A stretch of DNA of 61,080 nucleotides from Acidobacteriaceae bacterium (GTDB lineage Bacteria; Acidobacteriota; Terriglobia; Terriglobales; Acidobacteriaceae): the NCBI GenBank assembly GCA_025934135.1, contig JAICYR010000002.1, positions 1 through 61,080 on the forward strand, in the 5' to 3' direction. The notes under the pieces were generated by a model that saw only the letters and a program-made list of their open reading frames with translations, did no database searches and was not told the origin of the DNA. A program made the translations under genes and the position numbers. Of the stretch, positions 47,480 to 57,669 are shown in pieces (position 1 is the first letter of the stretch; the number at the start of each line of letters is the position of its first letter).

Positions 47480-48994
47480 CTACTGCAAAGAATTCCCACT
47501 GCCGGTCCTTACAAAAATTACCGAAGCCTGGTCCGAATAGACCTTCTTCCAGTTCGGCATCAGCGGAAGCACATGCACAATTGGAGAGTCCTTCCCCAGC
47601 AGGCAGAAGCTGATGTGGTACTTGTCCAGAAGCTGATTCGGATTGGTCTGCAGCGTCGCCCACCCGCCGAATTCCTTTAGCACTCCGGTCCACTCAAAGA
47701 TATCGGCGCGCCCATCGATAAAGACCGGATGTTCCGGCAGCGCCCAGATCAGGTATCCGCCATAGCCATAATCATTCAGCATGTTGCCTGCAAGGTGGTG
47801 GGACTGAATATATTCCACCGCTTGAACTGGGCTTCCACTGCCGACTTCTTTCGCGAGGGCCCGGCGGTTTGGGAATCCCCAAAAAAGCGCCGCTGCAACC
47901 ACGCCGATGAAAATCACATTGGGCGCGATGCGGTCCTTGTCCGCGTCATATCGGTCCCAGAAGTCTGAGCAAAGCCGGGAAACAACCGGCGCGGCCAGTA
48001 TTCCGAATACAAATACCAGCCGGCGATGGTTCAGCGCCATCCATGTGCCCATGCCCAGCAGGACCAATTCATGGAGATAAAGCACCTGCGAGCGCCGGAG
48101 CAGCAGGACAAGAAAGATGAGAGCCAGAACACAAAGCAGTCCGATCCCGCGTCCATGATGCAACGGCAGCGGCTGCCACTCCTGCACGTAACTCAGGTTC
48201 ACGGGCTGGTGCAACATCGTGTCCAGCGGATACAAGACCTGACGCCAGCCCACAGGATTGAGAAACACCGCCCCGCTTGAAAGCGCCAGCGCGAGCATCA
48301 ACACGCGGCGGCGGCCGGAGTCCCACGGCACCGAAACCAGCGATCCTTTGCGAAAGCCAAAAAAGGAGCAGGCCAGGATTACGCCTAGGACGATCAACCC
48401 TAGGATGAAAGAACCATGGCAGTTCACCCAAACGGCAAACAGGGGCGGCAGACAGAGGAGCCATCGCGGGCTGCGCGACCAGCCGAGATACAGAACCAAT
48501 AGCTCCACTGCTAACAGGAAGTAGCCAATCATCTGCGGCCGTATCGACATGCCCGAAGTCGAGAAGAGCCAGAGCACAATCACACCCAGCAGCCCGATCT
48601 TGGAATTGCCGGAATACAAGCTGCTCAGCGCATAGCCCACAACGAAAAGCGCCGTGGCCAGCAGGAATATCCACAGCATCAGGCCGACATAGCCATCCAG
48701 CCTGTAGGCCGCATACATCGATAACTGCGACAGCCACTCCTGCGGCACCAACGGGTGATGCAAGGCGGTGAAGGAAAACAAATCAACTGTGGGAACAGCG
48801 TGCTTTGTCCAGATAACCTCTCCGGACTTAAGGTGCCACCACATGTCAGGATCATTCAGGCGTCCGCGCGCGCTCAATTCGGCCAGCACCGCGAGGGAGC
48901 ATCCGATTGCAACAGGAAATGAGAAGATACGCCGCAAAATGCGCTGAGGAGCGGAAGGCGCGCTGTTCCGCGCGGGAAGAGAAGCGGTGCTCAA
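47480..48994 (-). CDS. polytopic membrane protein (GT-C glycosyltransferase-like)
   Basis: NDPDMWWHLKSGEVIW near N-terminus plus about 10 TM segments and a soluble C-terminal domain. Confidence 0.65.
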   Translation of the reverse strand: MSTASLPARNSAPSAPQRILRRIFSFPVAIGCSLAVLAELSARGRLNDPDMWWHLKSGEVIWTKHAVPTVDLFSFTALHHPLVPQEWLSQLSMYAAYRLDGYVGLMLWIFLLATALFVVGYALSSLYSGNSKIGLLGVIVLWLFSTSGMSIRPQMIGYFLLAVELLVLYLGWSRSPRWLLCLPPLFAVWVNCHGSFILGLIVLGVILACSFFGFRKGSLVSVPWDSGRRRVLMLALALSSGAVFLNPVGWRQVLYPLDTMLHQPVNLSYVQEWQPLPLHHGRGIGLLCVLALIFLVLLLRRSQVLYLHELVLLGMGTWMALNHRRLVFVFGILAAPVVSRLCSDFWDRYDADKDRIAPNVIFIGVVAAALFWGFPNRRALAKEVGSGSPVQAVEYIQSHHLAGNMLNDYGYGGYLIWALPEHPVFIDGRADIFEWTGVLKEFGGWATLQTNPNQLLDKYHISFCLLGKDSPIVHVLPLMPNWKKVYSDQASVIFVRTGSGNSLQ

Positions 48995-50385
48995 GCGGTG
49001 CCTGCATCCATCGATTCTTGCGGCATGGTCGGGTCCTCATCCGCCTGGCGAATCAGGCGGTGCAGGTACGCGCGAGAGATATTCAGGCTGCGCGCGGCGA
49101 GTGTCTTGTTGCCGTTGTGTTCACGAACAGCCGCTTCCGCCAGCTTCACCTTGTAGTCGCGGAGCCGGCTCTCAAACGAGTTGGAGGGCTGAAAGTCGGC
49201 AATGCTCACCAGCGTCTCGTCCTGAATGTTTCCGGGAAGGTCTTCCTCGCTGATGGTTTTGCCGGAGGTGACAATGATAGCCCTCTGGATCACATTTTCC
49301 AGCTCCCGCACATTCCCCGGCCACGAATAGGCCTGGAGCAGGGCCATTGCCCCCGGCTCGAAATCATCCACCCGCTTTTGATAAATCTGCGTGTAATGCC
49401 GCAAAAAGTGCATCGCGATCTGCGGAATGTCTTCCACGCGCTCCCGCAGTGGCGGGGCCGTGATCTTCATCACGTTGATCCTGTAATACAAATCCAGACG
49501 GAACTTGCCCTGCGCCACCAGTTCACTCAGGTCCGCGTGCGTAGCGAAGATGAGCCGCGCCCGCAGCGGAATCAGCTTATTGCTTCCCAGGCGGCTGAAT
49601 TCGCGCTGTTGTAGAACGCGCAGCAACTTGACCTGCGTCGCTGGGCTCAACTCTCCAATTTCATCCAAAAATAGAGTGCCCTCGCCGGCCTGCTCCAGAT
49701 GGCCTTCGCGCGCCCCCACTGTCCCGGTAAACGCCCCCTTCTCGTGGCCAAACAGTTCCGCCTCGATCAGCGTCTCCGGAATCGCGCCGCAGCATACCGC
49801 GACAAATGGACGAAGAGAATGCGCGCCCAGATTATGAATCGCGCGGGCGATAAGCTCTTTTCCAGTCCCGCTCTCCCCGGCCACCAGGACCGAGGCGTTC
49901 AGACTTGCCACCCGCCGCACCAGATCGTAAACCTGAAGCATTTGCGGGTTGGAACCAATCATCTGGTCGCAGGAGTTGATCTCTTCAGCAGCATTGCGCA
50001 CGTCATCGTGGTCCTGTCGCAGCAGGCAACGCTCATGTACGCGCCGCATGATCGCCCTGAGTTCCCGTACCGATGGTGGCTTACGAAGATAGCTGTAGGC
50101 CCCCAGCCGCACAAGCTCTTCGGCGGTCCCGCGAAGCCCATCGTCGGCCATGACCACGCAGGAACCCTGTGATCCCACGATCCGCTTGCAGGCCGCGGTC
50201 CTTTCCTTCACCAAGGGATGATTTGAATCCAGATCGAGAACGACCACGTCCCACTCTCCCCTGGAGAGCTTTTTCGTGATCTCGTCCTCGCTCGGTTCAA
50301 GCTGCACCTGAAATTCATGCCCCAATGCGGAGGACAAGATTGGCAGCAGCTTCCGATCTTCCGAGTACAGCCCAATGCGTACCAT
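48991..50385 (-). CDS. sigma-54-dependent response regulator (NtrC family)
   Basis: GESGTGKELIARAIH, GAFTG, GTLFLDEIGELSPATQVKLLRVLQQREFSRLG, Fis-like HTH NKTLAARSLNISRAYLHRLI. Confidence 0.93.
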   Translation of the reverse strand: MVRIGLYSEDRKLLPILSSALGHEFQVQLEPSEDEITKKLSRGEWDVVVLDLDSNHPLVKERTAACKRIVGSQGSCVVMADDGLRGTAEELVRLGAYSYLRKPPSVRELRAIMRRVHERCLLRQDHDDVRNAAEEINSCDQMIGSNPQMLQVYDLVRRVASLNASVLVAGESGTGKELIARAIHNLGAHSLRPFVAVCCGAIPETLIEAELFGHEKGAFTGTVGAREGHLEQAGEGTLFLDEIGELSPATQVKLLRVLQQREFSRLGSNKLIPLRARLIFATHADLSELVAQGKFRLDLYYRINVMKITAPPLRERVEDIPQIAMHFLRHYTQIYQKRVDDFEPGAMALLQAYSWPGNVRELENVIQRAIIVTSGKTISEEDLPGNIQDETLVSIADFQPSNSFESRLRDYKVKLAEAAVREHNGNKTLAARSLNISRAYLHRLIRQADEDPTMPQESMDAGTA

Positions 50386-50866
50386 GTTCTGGCCTAATCT
50401 CCTTCATCCATGCTGAAAATCACCCTGAAGTTCTTGTTGCGGTCCGGGGACGGAGTCCTTCATTCAGGTCCAAAATGTTTCCAACACGGCGGAAGAGCGC
50501 CTGCTCGCCTTGGAAGCGAGATATGAACGGCTTCTTCTATGCAGGCAGCTAGTTATTGATAACTAAACAGCTTGCAAATGTCCAGAAAATTCTTCGCACC
50601 ACAGTATCCAAAATTGACCTTGCAAGTAACCTTTCGGGTACATTACTTCCGTTATTGCCATTGAAGTCCAAGCAATCACCCGCTCTTTATCGGCAAAGAC
50701 CCGTCAGCTCGCGAGGGAGTCCATCAGGGGAAGCATGGCGGGTGGCCCCGCGGGCACAGACGCCGCGGACGAGCGCGGCATTGACTGTCCCATGTTGAAT
50801 CAGGCACTCCACCTTAAAAGTGTGTATGATCTGCTTCTCCCCTGTTATATTTCCTGTAAACAGAGG

Positions 50867-50896
50867 TTGACATCCGTGGAACGGGTGCGCTGATAA
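50867..50896 (+). promoter_or_regulatory. candidate sigma70-type promoter upstream of the tad operon
   Basis: TTGACA - 18 nt - TGATAA. Confidence 0.35.
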
Positions 50897-50972
50897 CACT
50901 TGAATTCCGGTACTCAATGGCCGGTAATATTGGATAGTTTGTTTTGCATTTATCCACAGCCTTTGACGTTGT

Positions 50973-51515
50973 ATGGGGGTCCGCATGCGCTCTTCGATAA
51001 CATTGTGGCCAATTGTTGCCCTGGTAGCGGTGGCCACTTTTACCGACCTGCGGAGCCGGCGTATCCCGAATTGGCTGGTGCTTCCCTTTCTCGCGGCGGG
51101 GATCGCGGTATCCACCTGGCTCCATGGCTGGAGCGGGCTCGGACAAAGTCTTCTCGGAATGGCACTCGGAGGGCTATTATTTGGCATCCTCGCGGTGATG
51201 GGCGGGATGGGAGGGGGAGACGTAAAGTTATGCGCCGCTGTAGGCGCTTGGATATGGTGGCATCAGACACTTCTCGCCCTAGTTCTAACGGGGATTACCG
51301 GAGGCATTATGGCCCTTTGCTGGGCTGCCGCGGGAGGCTTTCTCGGCGATTTGTTTCGCGGCGCGGGGAGTTTGATATTCGATGCTGGCAAACGAGGACT
51401 AAGGCAAGACCCGGAAATGAATCTGGACAATCCGCTGGCGAGGAAAATGCCGTATGCTCCGGCCATCGCCATCGGAACACTCATATCATTTTTGGCCCAA
51501 TATCCAGCAAGATGA
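50973..51515 (+). CDS. A24-type prepilin peptidase (TadV/CpaA)
   Basis: TDLRSRRIPNWLVLP and GGGDVKLCAAVGAW aspartyl protease motifs. Confidence 0.9.
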   Translation: MGVRMRSSITLWPIVALVAVATFTDLRSRRIPNWLVLPFLAAGIAVSTWLHGWSGLGQSLLGMALGGLLFGILAVMGGMGGGDVKLCAAVGAWIWWHQTLLALVLTGITGGIMALCWAAAGGFLGDLFRGAGSLIFDAGKRGLRQDPEMNLDNPLARKMPYAPAIAIGTLISFLAQYPAR

Positions 51516-51584
51516 GTGAGAATAGAGGAGCCATCGGCAACTTTGGTGGCAAAGATGCAAGGACCACGGAGTAACCAGTTTGTA

Positions 51585-52784
51585 ATGTCTGTCTACACAC
51601 AAGATACCGACACCCTCGGCGCCAATCTCCTGACCGTCGCCCTCATTGGCCCCGACGAATCGCGTCGTCGCGACCTGGCTGTGGCGATCGCCGGGCCACA
51701 GGCGACTGTCGCCCAGGAGTTCCGCGAATATCCAGGACTGGACGATGTGCCGCAGATAGTGGAAGCGGGTTATCAGGTCGTTATTATTGAATTGGACAGC
51801 AATCCCGAACAGGCGCTTGATCTGGTCGAGCACATCGGCGCCCACAGCAACGTTACCGTAATGGTCTACTCCGCCCGCGCCGACTCGGACCTGTTGGTCC
51901 GCTGTATGCGAGCGGGCGCTCGCGAATTCCTCACCGCGCCCTTCTTGCAGAGCACTATCGCCGAAGCCATGGTTCGGGCTTCGGTGCGCCGTCCCGCGAT
52001 CAAGACTTCCAAGCAGGCCCTCGGGAGACTGTTGGTCTTCACCGGGGCCAAGGGCGGCTCCGGAGTCACCACCATTGCCACTAATTTCGCCGTCGCGCTG
52101 GCCCACGAGTCGGAGCAGAAGGTACTGCTGATCGACCTTGATCTTCCCTTGGGCGCCGCCGCGCTCGACCTCGGTATCACCGCGCCATTTTCCACCGTCG
52201 ACGCTCTCCAGAATGCCAACAGGCTCGATTCCAACTTCCTCTCCCGCCTTCTTGTCAAGCATGACTCGGGCCTTTCCGTGCTGGCCGCTCCGGACAAATA
52301 TGCCTCCGTTTCAATTCCTGTCGAGGCCCTCGAAAAGCTGCTGACCTCGGCGCGCCAGGATTTTACTTATGTGATCGTCGATGCAGGATCCGCCACGGGC
52401 GCGGTCTATAACCTGCTGGTTGACTCCGCCACGCTCATCTATTTGATTGCGCAGGTCAGCATTTCCGAGCTAAGGAATTCCAATCGCCTCATTTCAGAGT
52501 TCTTTGGTTCCAGGGCCACAAAGCTCCAGATTGTTCTGAACCGTTTCACCCCCCGGTCTTTGGTCATTGATGAAGAAAGCATTACAAAAGCGCTCACCCT
52601 GCCTCCCACCTGGAAAGTCCCCAGCGACTATCCCGTGGTCCGGCAGGCACAGAACAGCGCAACACCGTTCGCATTAGGCGACTCGCCCATAGCTAGCGTC
52701 ATTCGACAAATGGCCAGGACAGCGTGCGGCCTTACCGCCGTCCCGGAAAAGAAAAAGCGGTTCGGCCTGGGGCTATTTGGTTAA
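51585..52784 (+). CDS. TadZ/CpaE-like ATPase with N-terminal receiver-like domain
   Basis: VFTGAKGGSGVTTIATNFAVALA deviant Walker A; LLIDLDLPLGAAALDLG. Confidence 0.9.
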   Translation: MSVYTQDTDTLGANLLTVALIGPDESRRRDLAVAIAGPQATVAQEFREYPGLDDVPQIVEAGYQVVIIELDSNPEQALDLVEHIGAHSNVTVMVYSARADSDLLVRCMRAGAREFLTAPFLQSTIAEAMVRASVRRPAIKTSKQALGRLLVFTGAKGGSGVTTIATNFAVALAHESEQKVLLIDLDLPLGAAALDLGITAPFSTVDALQNANRLDSNFLSRLLVKHDSGLSVLAAPDKYASVSIPVEALEKLLTSARQDFTYVIVDAGSATGAVYNLLVDSATLIYLIAQVSISELRNSNRLISEFFGSRATKLQIVLNRFTPRSLVIDEESITKALTLPPTWKVPSDYPVVRQAQNSATPFALGDSPIASVIRQMARTACGLTAVPEKKKRFGLGLFG

Positions 52785-52832
52785 CGGACTGAAGCCCAAT
52801 CCGTTCACAACGATAAATAGGGATAGAAGAGC

Positions 52833-54113
<1,281 letters not shown>

Positions 54114-54135
54114 GAGACAGGGAATCGAGGTCGGC

Positions 54136-55110
54136 ATGTTACTAGTCATTGTGCTCGTCTTTCTTGGAGTATTCGCCGTGGCTGCGCTGTTGCTCGTCGC
54201 GAGCGGCACCGGGGCCTCGCAGCAGACCAAGCGGACCCTCACCGTGCTTGACGCGGCCCTCAGCGCCGAAAAGCAGGGGGTCGCCTCTGACCCTGTCGTC
54301 GATGTCCGCAAGAAAGAACTTCTCAGCGCTGTTCCCCTGCTGAACCGCTTCCTGCTCAAAATGGAGATGGCGCCCCGCCTGCGCCACCTGCTGTATCAGG
54401 CCAACGTGAAATGGACAGCCGGCGGACTGATCCTGATGTCCCTGGCCGCCTTCGTCATTCCTTTCTATCTTGTTTACCTGAAGACGGACCATCTCCTTCT
54501 CGCCTTCATCATCGGCCTTTTTCTCGGGCTGTGCCCCTTCGGATATGTGCTCTTTAAGCGAAGGCGCCGCTTTAATCAATTTGAAAAGTTGCTGCCTGAG
54601 GCCCTCGACCTGATGGTGAATGCTATGCGCGCGGGCCACAGCCTCAACTCGTCGCTCGATCTAGTGGCCCATGAAATTGACGACCCTATCGGGACCGAGT
54701 TCCGCATCTGCTTCGAAGAACAGAATTATGGCCTGGAATTATCAACGGCCATGTACAATCTCATTTCCCGTGTTCCCCTCCACGACATGAAAATGATCGT
54801 CACCGCCATCCTCATTCAGAAGGAAAGCGGCGGCAATCTCGCCGAGGTTCTCGATAAGGTGGCGTACGTAATCCGCGAGCGCTTCCAGCTCAGACGGCAA
54901 GTCCGCACCCATACCGCCCAGGGACGCATGACCGGCTGGGTCCTCACTATGCTTCCCGTTATCCTGGGGTTCCTGCTCTATCTCATCAACCCCAAGGACA
55001 TGAGCCTTCTTTGGACAAGCGCCGCTGGCATCAAGCTCCTTTACGCCGCGGGTGTCATGACTATCATCGGCGGCTTGATCATTCGCAAGATCGTCAATAT
55101 GGAAGTTTAG
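54136..55110 (+). CDS. TadB-like type II secretion F-domain protein
   Basis: LPEALDLMVNAMRAGHSLNSSLDLVAHEIDDPIGTEFR. Confidence 0.92.
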   Translation: MLLVIVLVFLGVFAVAALLLVASGTGASQQTKRTLTVLDAALSAEKQGVASDPVVDVRKKELLSAVPLLNRFLLKMEMAPRLRHLLYQANVKWTAGGLILMSLAAFVIPFYLVYLKTDHLLLAFIIGLFLGLCPFGYVLFKRRRRFNQFEKLLPEALDLMVNAMRAGHSLNSSLDLVAHEIDDPIGTEFRICFEEQNYGLELSTAMYNLISRVPLHDMKMIVTAILIQKESGGNLAEVLDKVAYVIRERFQLRRQVRTHTAQGRMTGWVLTMLPVILGFLLYLINPKDMSLLWTSAAGIKLLYAAGVMTIIGGLIIRKIVNMEV

Positions 55111-55119
55111 GGGTAGGTT

Positions 55120-56031
55120 ATGGGAGTCGCAATCTTCGCGTTTATCGTATTCTTCCTGTTGATCGCCAGCGCCGGCCTGATCCTCTTCTACCGCGAGGCC
55201 ATGCTGCAGCGGATCGCCGCCGTCACTTCCCCACGTGTCAAATCCGGCCCCAGGGGCCTGGGCGGCACCATTCATCAGACGGGCCTTTCGCTCACGACCA
55301 TCGTCGAGCAGTTCGAGCGCGTCATGCCGAAGAACGAGCGCGACATCTCCTCATCTCGCCAGAAGCTCATCCGCGCCGGCTACCGCAATGAATCCACGCT
55401 CAAGGTGTTTCAGGGGTCCAAAGTTTTCGTCCCTGTTGTGCTCTGCATCGTTGTCCTGGTCACAGGACTGGGACGCAATAGTCCGTTTTTGTTCTATGCC
55501 ATGGCTGTGGGGATCGGGTATTTGGCGCCCGATATCTGGCTCCGCCGCCAAATCTCCCAGCGCCAGAAAAAAATTCGCAGGGCACTTCCCGATGTCCTCG
55601 ATCTGCTGGTCATCTGCGTCGAAGCCGGGCTAAGTCTTGATCAGGCCGTCATCCGCACCTCGCAGGAATTGCGAGTGGCCCAGCCAGAGTTGTGCGATGA
55701 ACTCGGCGTCGTTGTCCTTGAGCAGGCCGCGGGGCGCCCTCGCACTGATGCTTGGAAAAGCCTTGCCGATCGTACAGATGTGGACAGCATCCGCAATCTC
55801 GTCTCCATCCTCGTCCAGGCGGAAAAGTTCGGAACCAGTGTCGGCAGGACGCTCCGCATCCACTCCGATACGCTCCGAACCGAACGCCGCCAAAAGGTCG
55901 AGGAGCAGGCGGCGAAGACCACCGTCAAACTGGTTTTCCCTCTGGTTCTATTTATTTTTCCTTCGATCTTTGTTGTTACCTTGGGTCCAGCAATGATCAA
56001 AATGTCGGAATTTTTCAAAAATTTTCACTAA
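55120..56031 (+). CDS. TadC-like type II secretion F-domain protein
   Basis: LPDVLDLLVICVEAGLSLDQAVIRTSQELRVAQPELCDELGVVVLEQAAGRPR. Confidence 0.92.
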   Translation: MGVAIFAFIVFFLLIASAGLILFYREAMLQRIAAVTSPRVKSGPRGLGGTIHQTGLSLTTIVEQFERVMPKNERDISSSRQKLIRAGYRNESTLKVFQGSKVFVPVVLCIVVLVTGLGRNSPFLFYAMAVGIGYLAPDIWLRRQISQRQKKIRRALPDVLDLLVICVEAGLSLDQAVIRTSQELRVAQPELCDELGVVVLEQAAGRPRTDAWKSLADRTDVDSIRNLVSILVQAEKFGTSVGRTLRIHSDTLRTERRQKVEEQAAKTTVKLVFPLVLFIFPSIFVVTLGPAMIKMSEFFKNFH

Positions 56032-56046
56032 GAAAGGAGAGCTGTC

Positions 56047-56142
56047 ATGGCCGATCCAACAGTCATCCGGGTTATCGCCGCAGTCGTCGCTGTCGTCCTG
56101 CTGGTCATCTTGATCCAGCGTCGCCGCAAAAGAGCAAATTAA
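56047..56142 (+). CDS. 31-aa single-TM small protein (not in supplied ORF track)
   Basis: AAGGAG 8 nt before ATG; MADPTVIRVIAAVVAVVLLVILIQRRRKRAN; 15 nt after tadC stop. Confidence 0.7.
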   Translation: MADPTVIRVIAAVVAVVLLVILIQRRRKRAN

Positions 56143-56529
56143 CCTCCCATGGGGGGTCCGCGGCAATCTGCAATTTGCCGCATGCGGAACCTCCGAGAAA
56201 TCGGGCGCGCAATTGGCTCCCCCGCCGGGAAATCAAACCTGCCTGGTTCGCTCCTGAAAGCTCTGCTCCCGGGACGGAACGTTGTGTTCGTTTTCGTCTA
56301 TTCTGGAACGGGGCTTTCGATTTCGAAACCTGGGCCAAAACGTCTTGAAAGGATATGCGCCTAAAGTCGCGTCTACAGGGACAGGGATTCCGTACTCGAA
56401 GAGGTGTGGCGGTCAGGGCGGTCTCATTTTTGTCTCCTGAGTCACTATCAAAGTGGTTTTCCGCTGGAAAAGTCGTCCTGTATCGCCCTTGAAACCGCTA
56501 TGGCAATTGTGAAACCGCTCTAGACCGCC

Positions 56530-56952
56530 ATGGAGAAACAAACCTACTGCGTCTACAATCAGACCCGCGAGTGCTTCCTCTGCCTGGGCGTCACTCCCGC
56601 GGACACTACGTTCTCGCGCCTCAAGGGCTTGATCGGGAAACTCAAACTCAAGCTCGATGAGGGCCTTTGGGTCGTTCCCTCGCAGGGCATTCATACTCTC
56701 GGGGTGCTCTTCCCTCTCGACCTCATCTATCTGGACGAAACCCTGAAGGTCATCCATGCCATCGAACACTTCCCCAGATTCCGCATCGCCCCCCTTAGAA
56801 TTCAGGCGGCCAGCGTCCTCGAACTGCCAACCCACACCATATACTCGTCACAAACTCAGACAGGCGATCAACTGATTATCTGCGCGGTTGATGAAATTGA
56901 ATCACGCCTGAAACATGGGTCGTTTGCACAAATCAAGGACCAGGTAATTTAG
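56530..56952 (+). CDS. DUF192 family protein
   Basis: SRLKGLIGKLKLKLDEGLWVVPSQGIHTLGVLFPLDLIYLDETLKVIHAIEHFPRFRIAPLRIQAASVLELP. Confidence 0.8.
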   Translation: MEKQTYCVYNQTRECFLCLGVTPADTTFSRLKGLIGKLKLKLDEGLWVVPSQGIHTLGVLFPLDLIYLDETLKVIHAIEHFPRFRIAPLRIQAASVLELPTHTIYSSQTQTGDQLIICAVDEIESRLKHGSFAQIKDQVI

Positions 56953-57002
56953 CCGATAACCTGCCTGTGCCAGGACGAACTTTAATCCGGGAAAATGAGA
57001 CA

Positions 57003-57521
57003 ATGGTTCCGAATGATCGGCATTCCCGGCCAGACGTTCCTTCCCCGGCCTCTGCGACGCTCCGCCTGTCCTGGACAGAGCCAGTCCACGCTCTGCATCA
57101 GGCCGCGCAAGGTACGAAGATGAAGGATTGGCTCAAATCTCTGTTGCTCCCCGATCAGCGAAAGGCGTCGCGCAAGAAGACGCCGCCGCTGGTCGCATAT
57201 TTCTGGGACGGCGGCCGCCCCGTGGCCCATAATGTTCGCGACATCAGTTCCACGGGCTTTTATCTCACCACTGAGGAACGCTGGCTCCTCGGCACCCTCG
57301 TCATGATTACCCTCCAGAGGACGAAGACCGAGGCGGACAGGCCCGACTGCTCTGTCATCGTCATGGCCAAAGTCGTTCACCACGGCGACGACGGCGTTGG
57401 ATTTACCTTTCTGCCCGTGGACAGTGCCACCCCCGGCCAGCGGCCCCGCCCGGGCTTCCATGCCGCAGACCGCAAGACCCTTGAGCGCTTTCTACAGCGT
57501 CTCGCCTCTGACCGCAGCTGA
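57003..57521 (+). CDS. PilZ-domain protein
   Basis: RKASRKKTPPLVAYFWDGGRPVAHNVRDISSTGFYLTTEERWLLGTLVMITLQ...VIVMAKVVHHGDDGVGFTF. Confidence 0.75.
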   Translation: MVPNDRHSRPDVPSPASATLRLSWTEPVHALHQAAQGTKMKDWLKSLLLPDQRKASRKKTPPLVAYFWDGGRPVAHNVRDISSTGFYLTTEERWLLGTLVMITLQRTKTEADRPDCSVIVMAKVVHHGDDGVGFTFLPVDSATPGQRPRPGFHAADRKTLERFLQRLASDRS

Positions 57522-57669
57522 CCCCTCTGTGGACCATCCCTGTCCTCCCTCAAAAAATGTCTTGATTTGCGTCACTTCTTGGCGGATACTTATCGCCAGT
57601 CTCCGGTAATAAGAATTTGGGTCCCTTTGGTAATACTCGGAAGTCCCTTCCGGTAATGGAGAGGCGCCA

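Noticed and set aside
50386-50972. Flp pilin gene or sigma-54 promoter upstream of the tad operon
   Set aside because: No Flp-type TM pilin frame seen; the nearest GG/GC pair (TTGGATAGTTTGTTTTGCAT) has the wrong spacing for a -24/-12 element.
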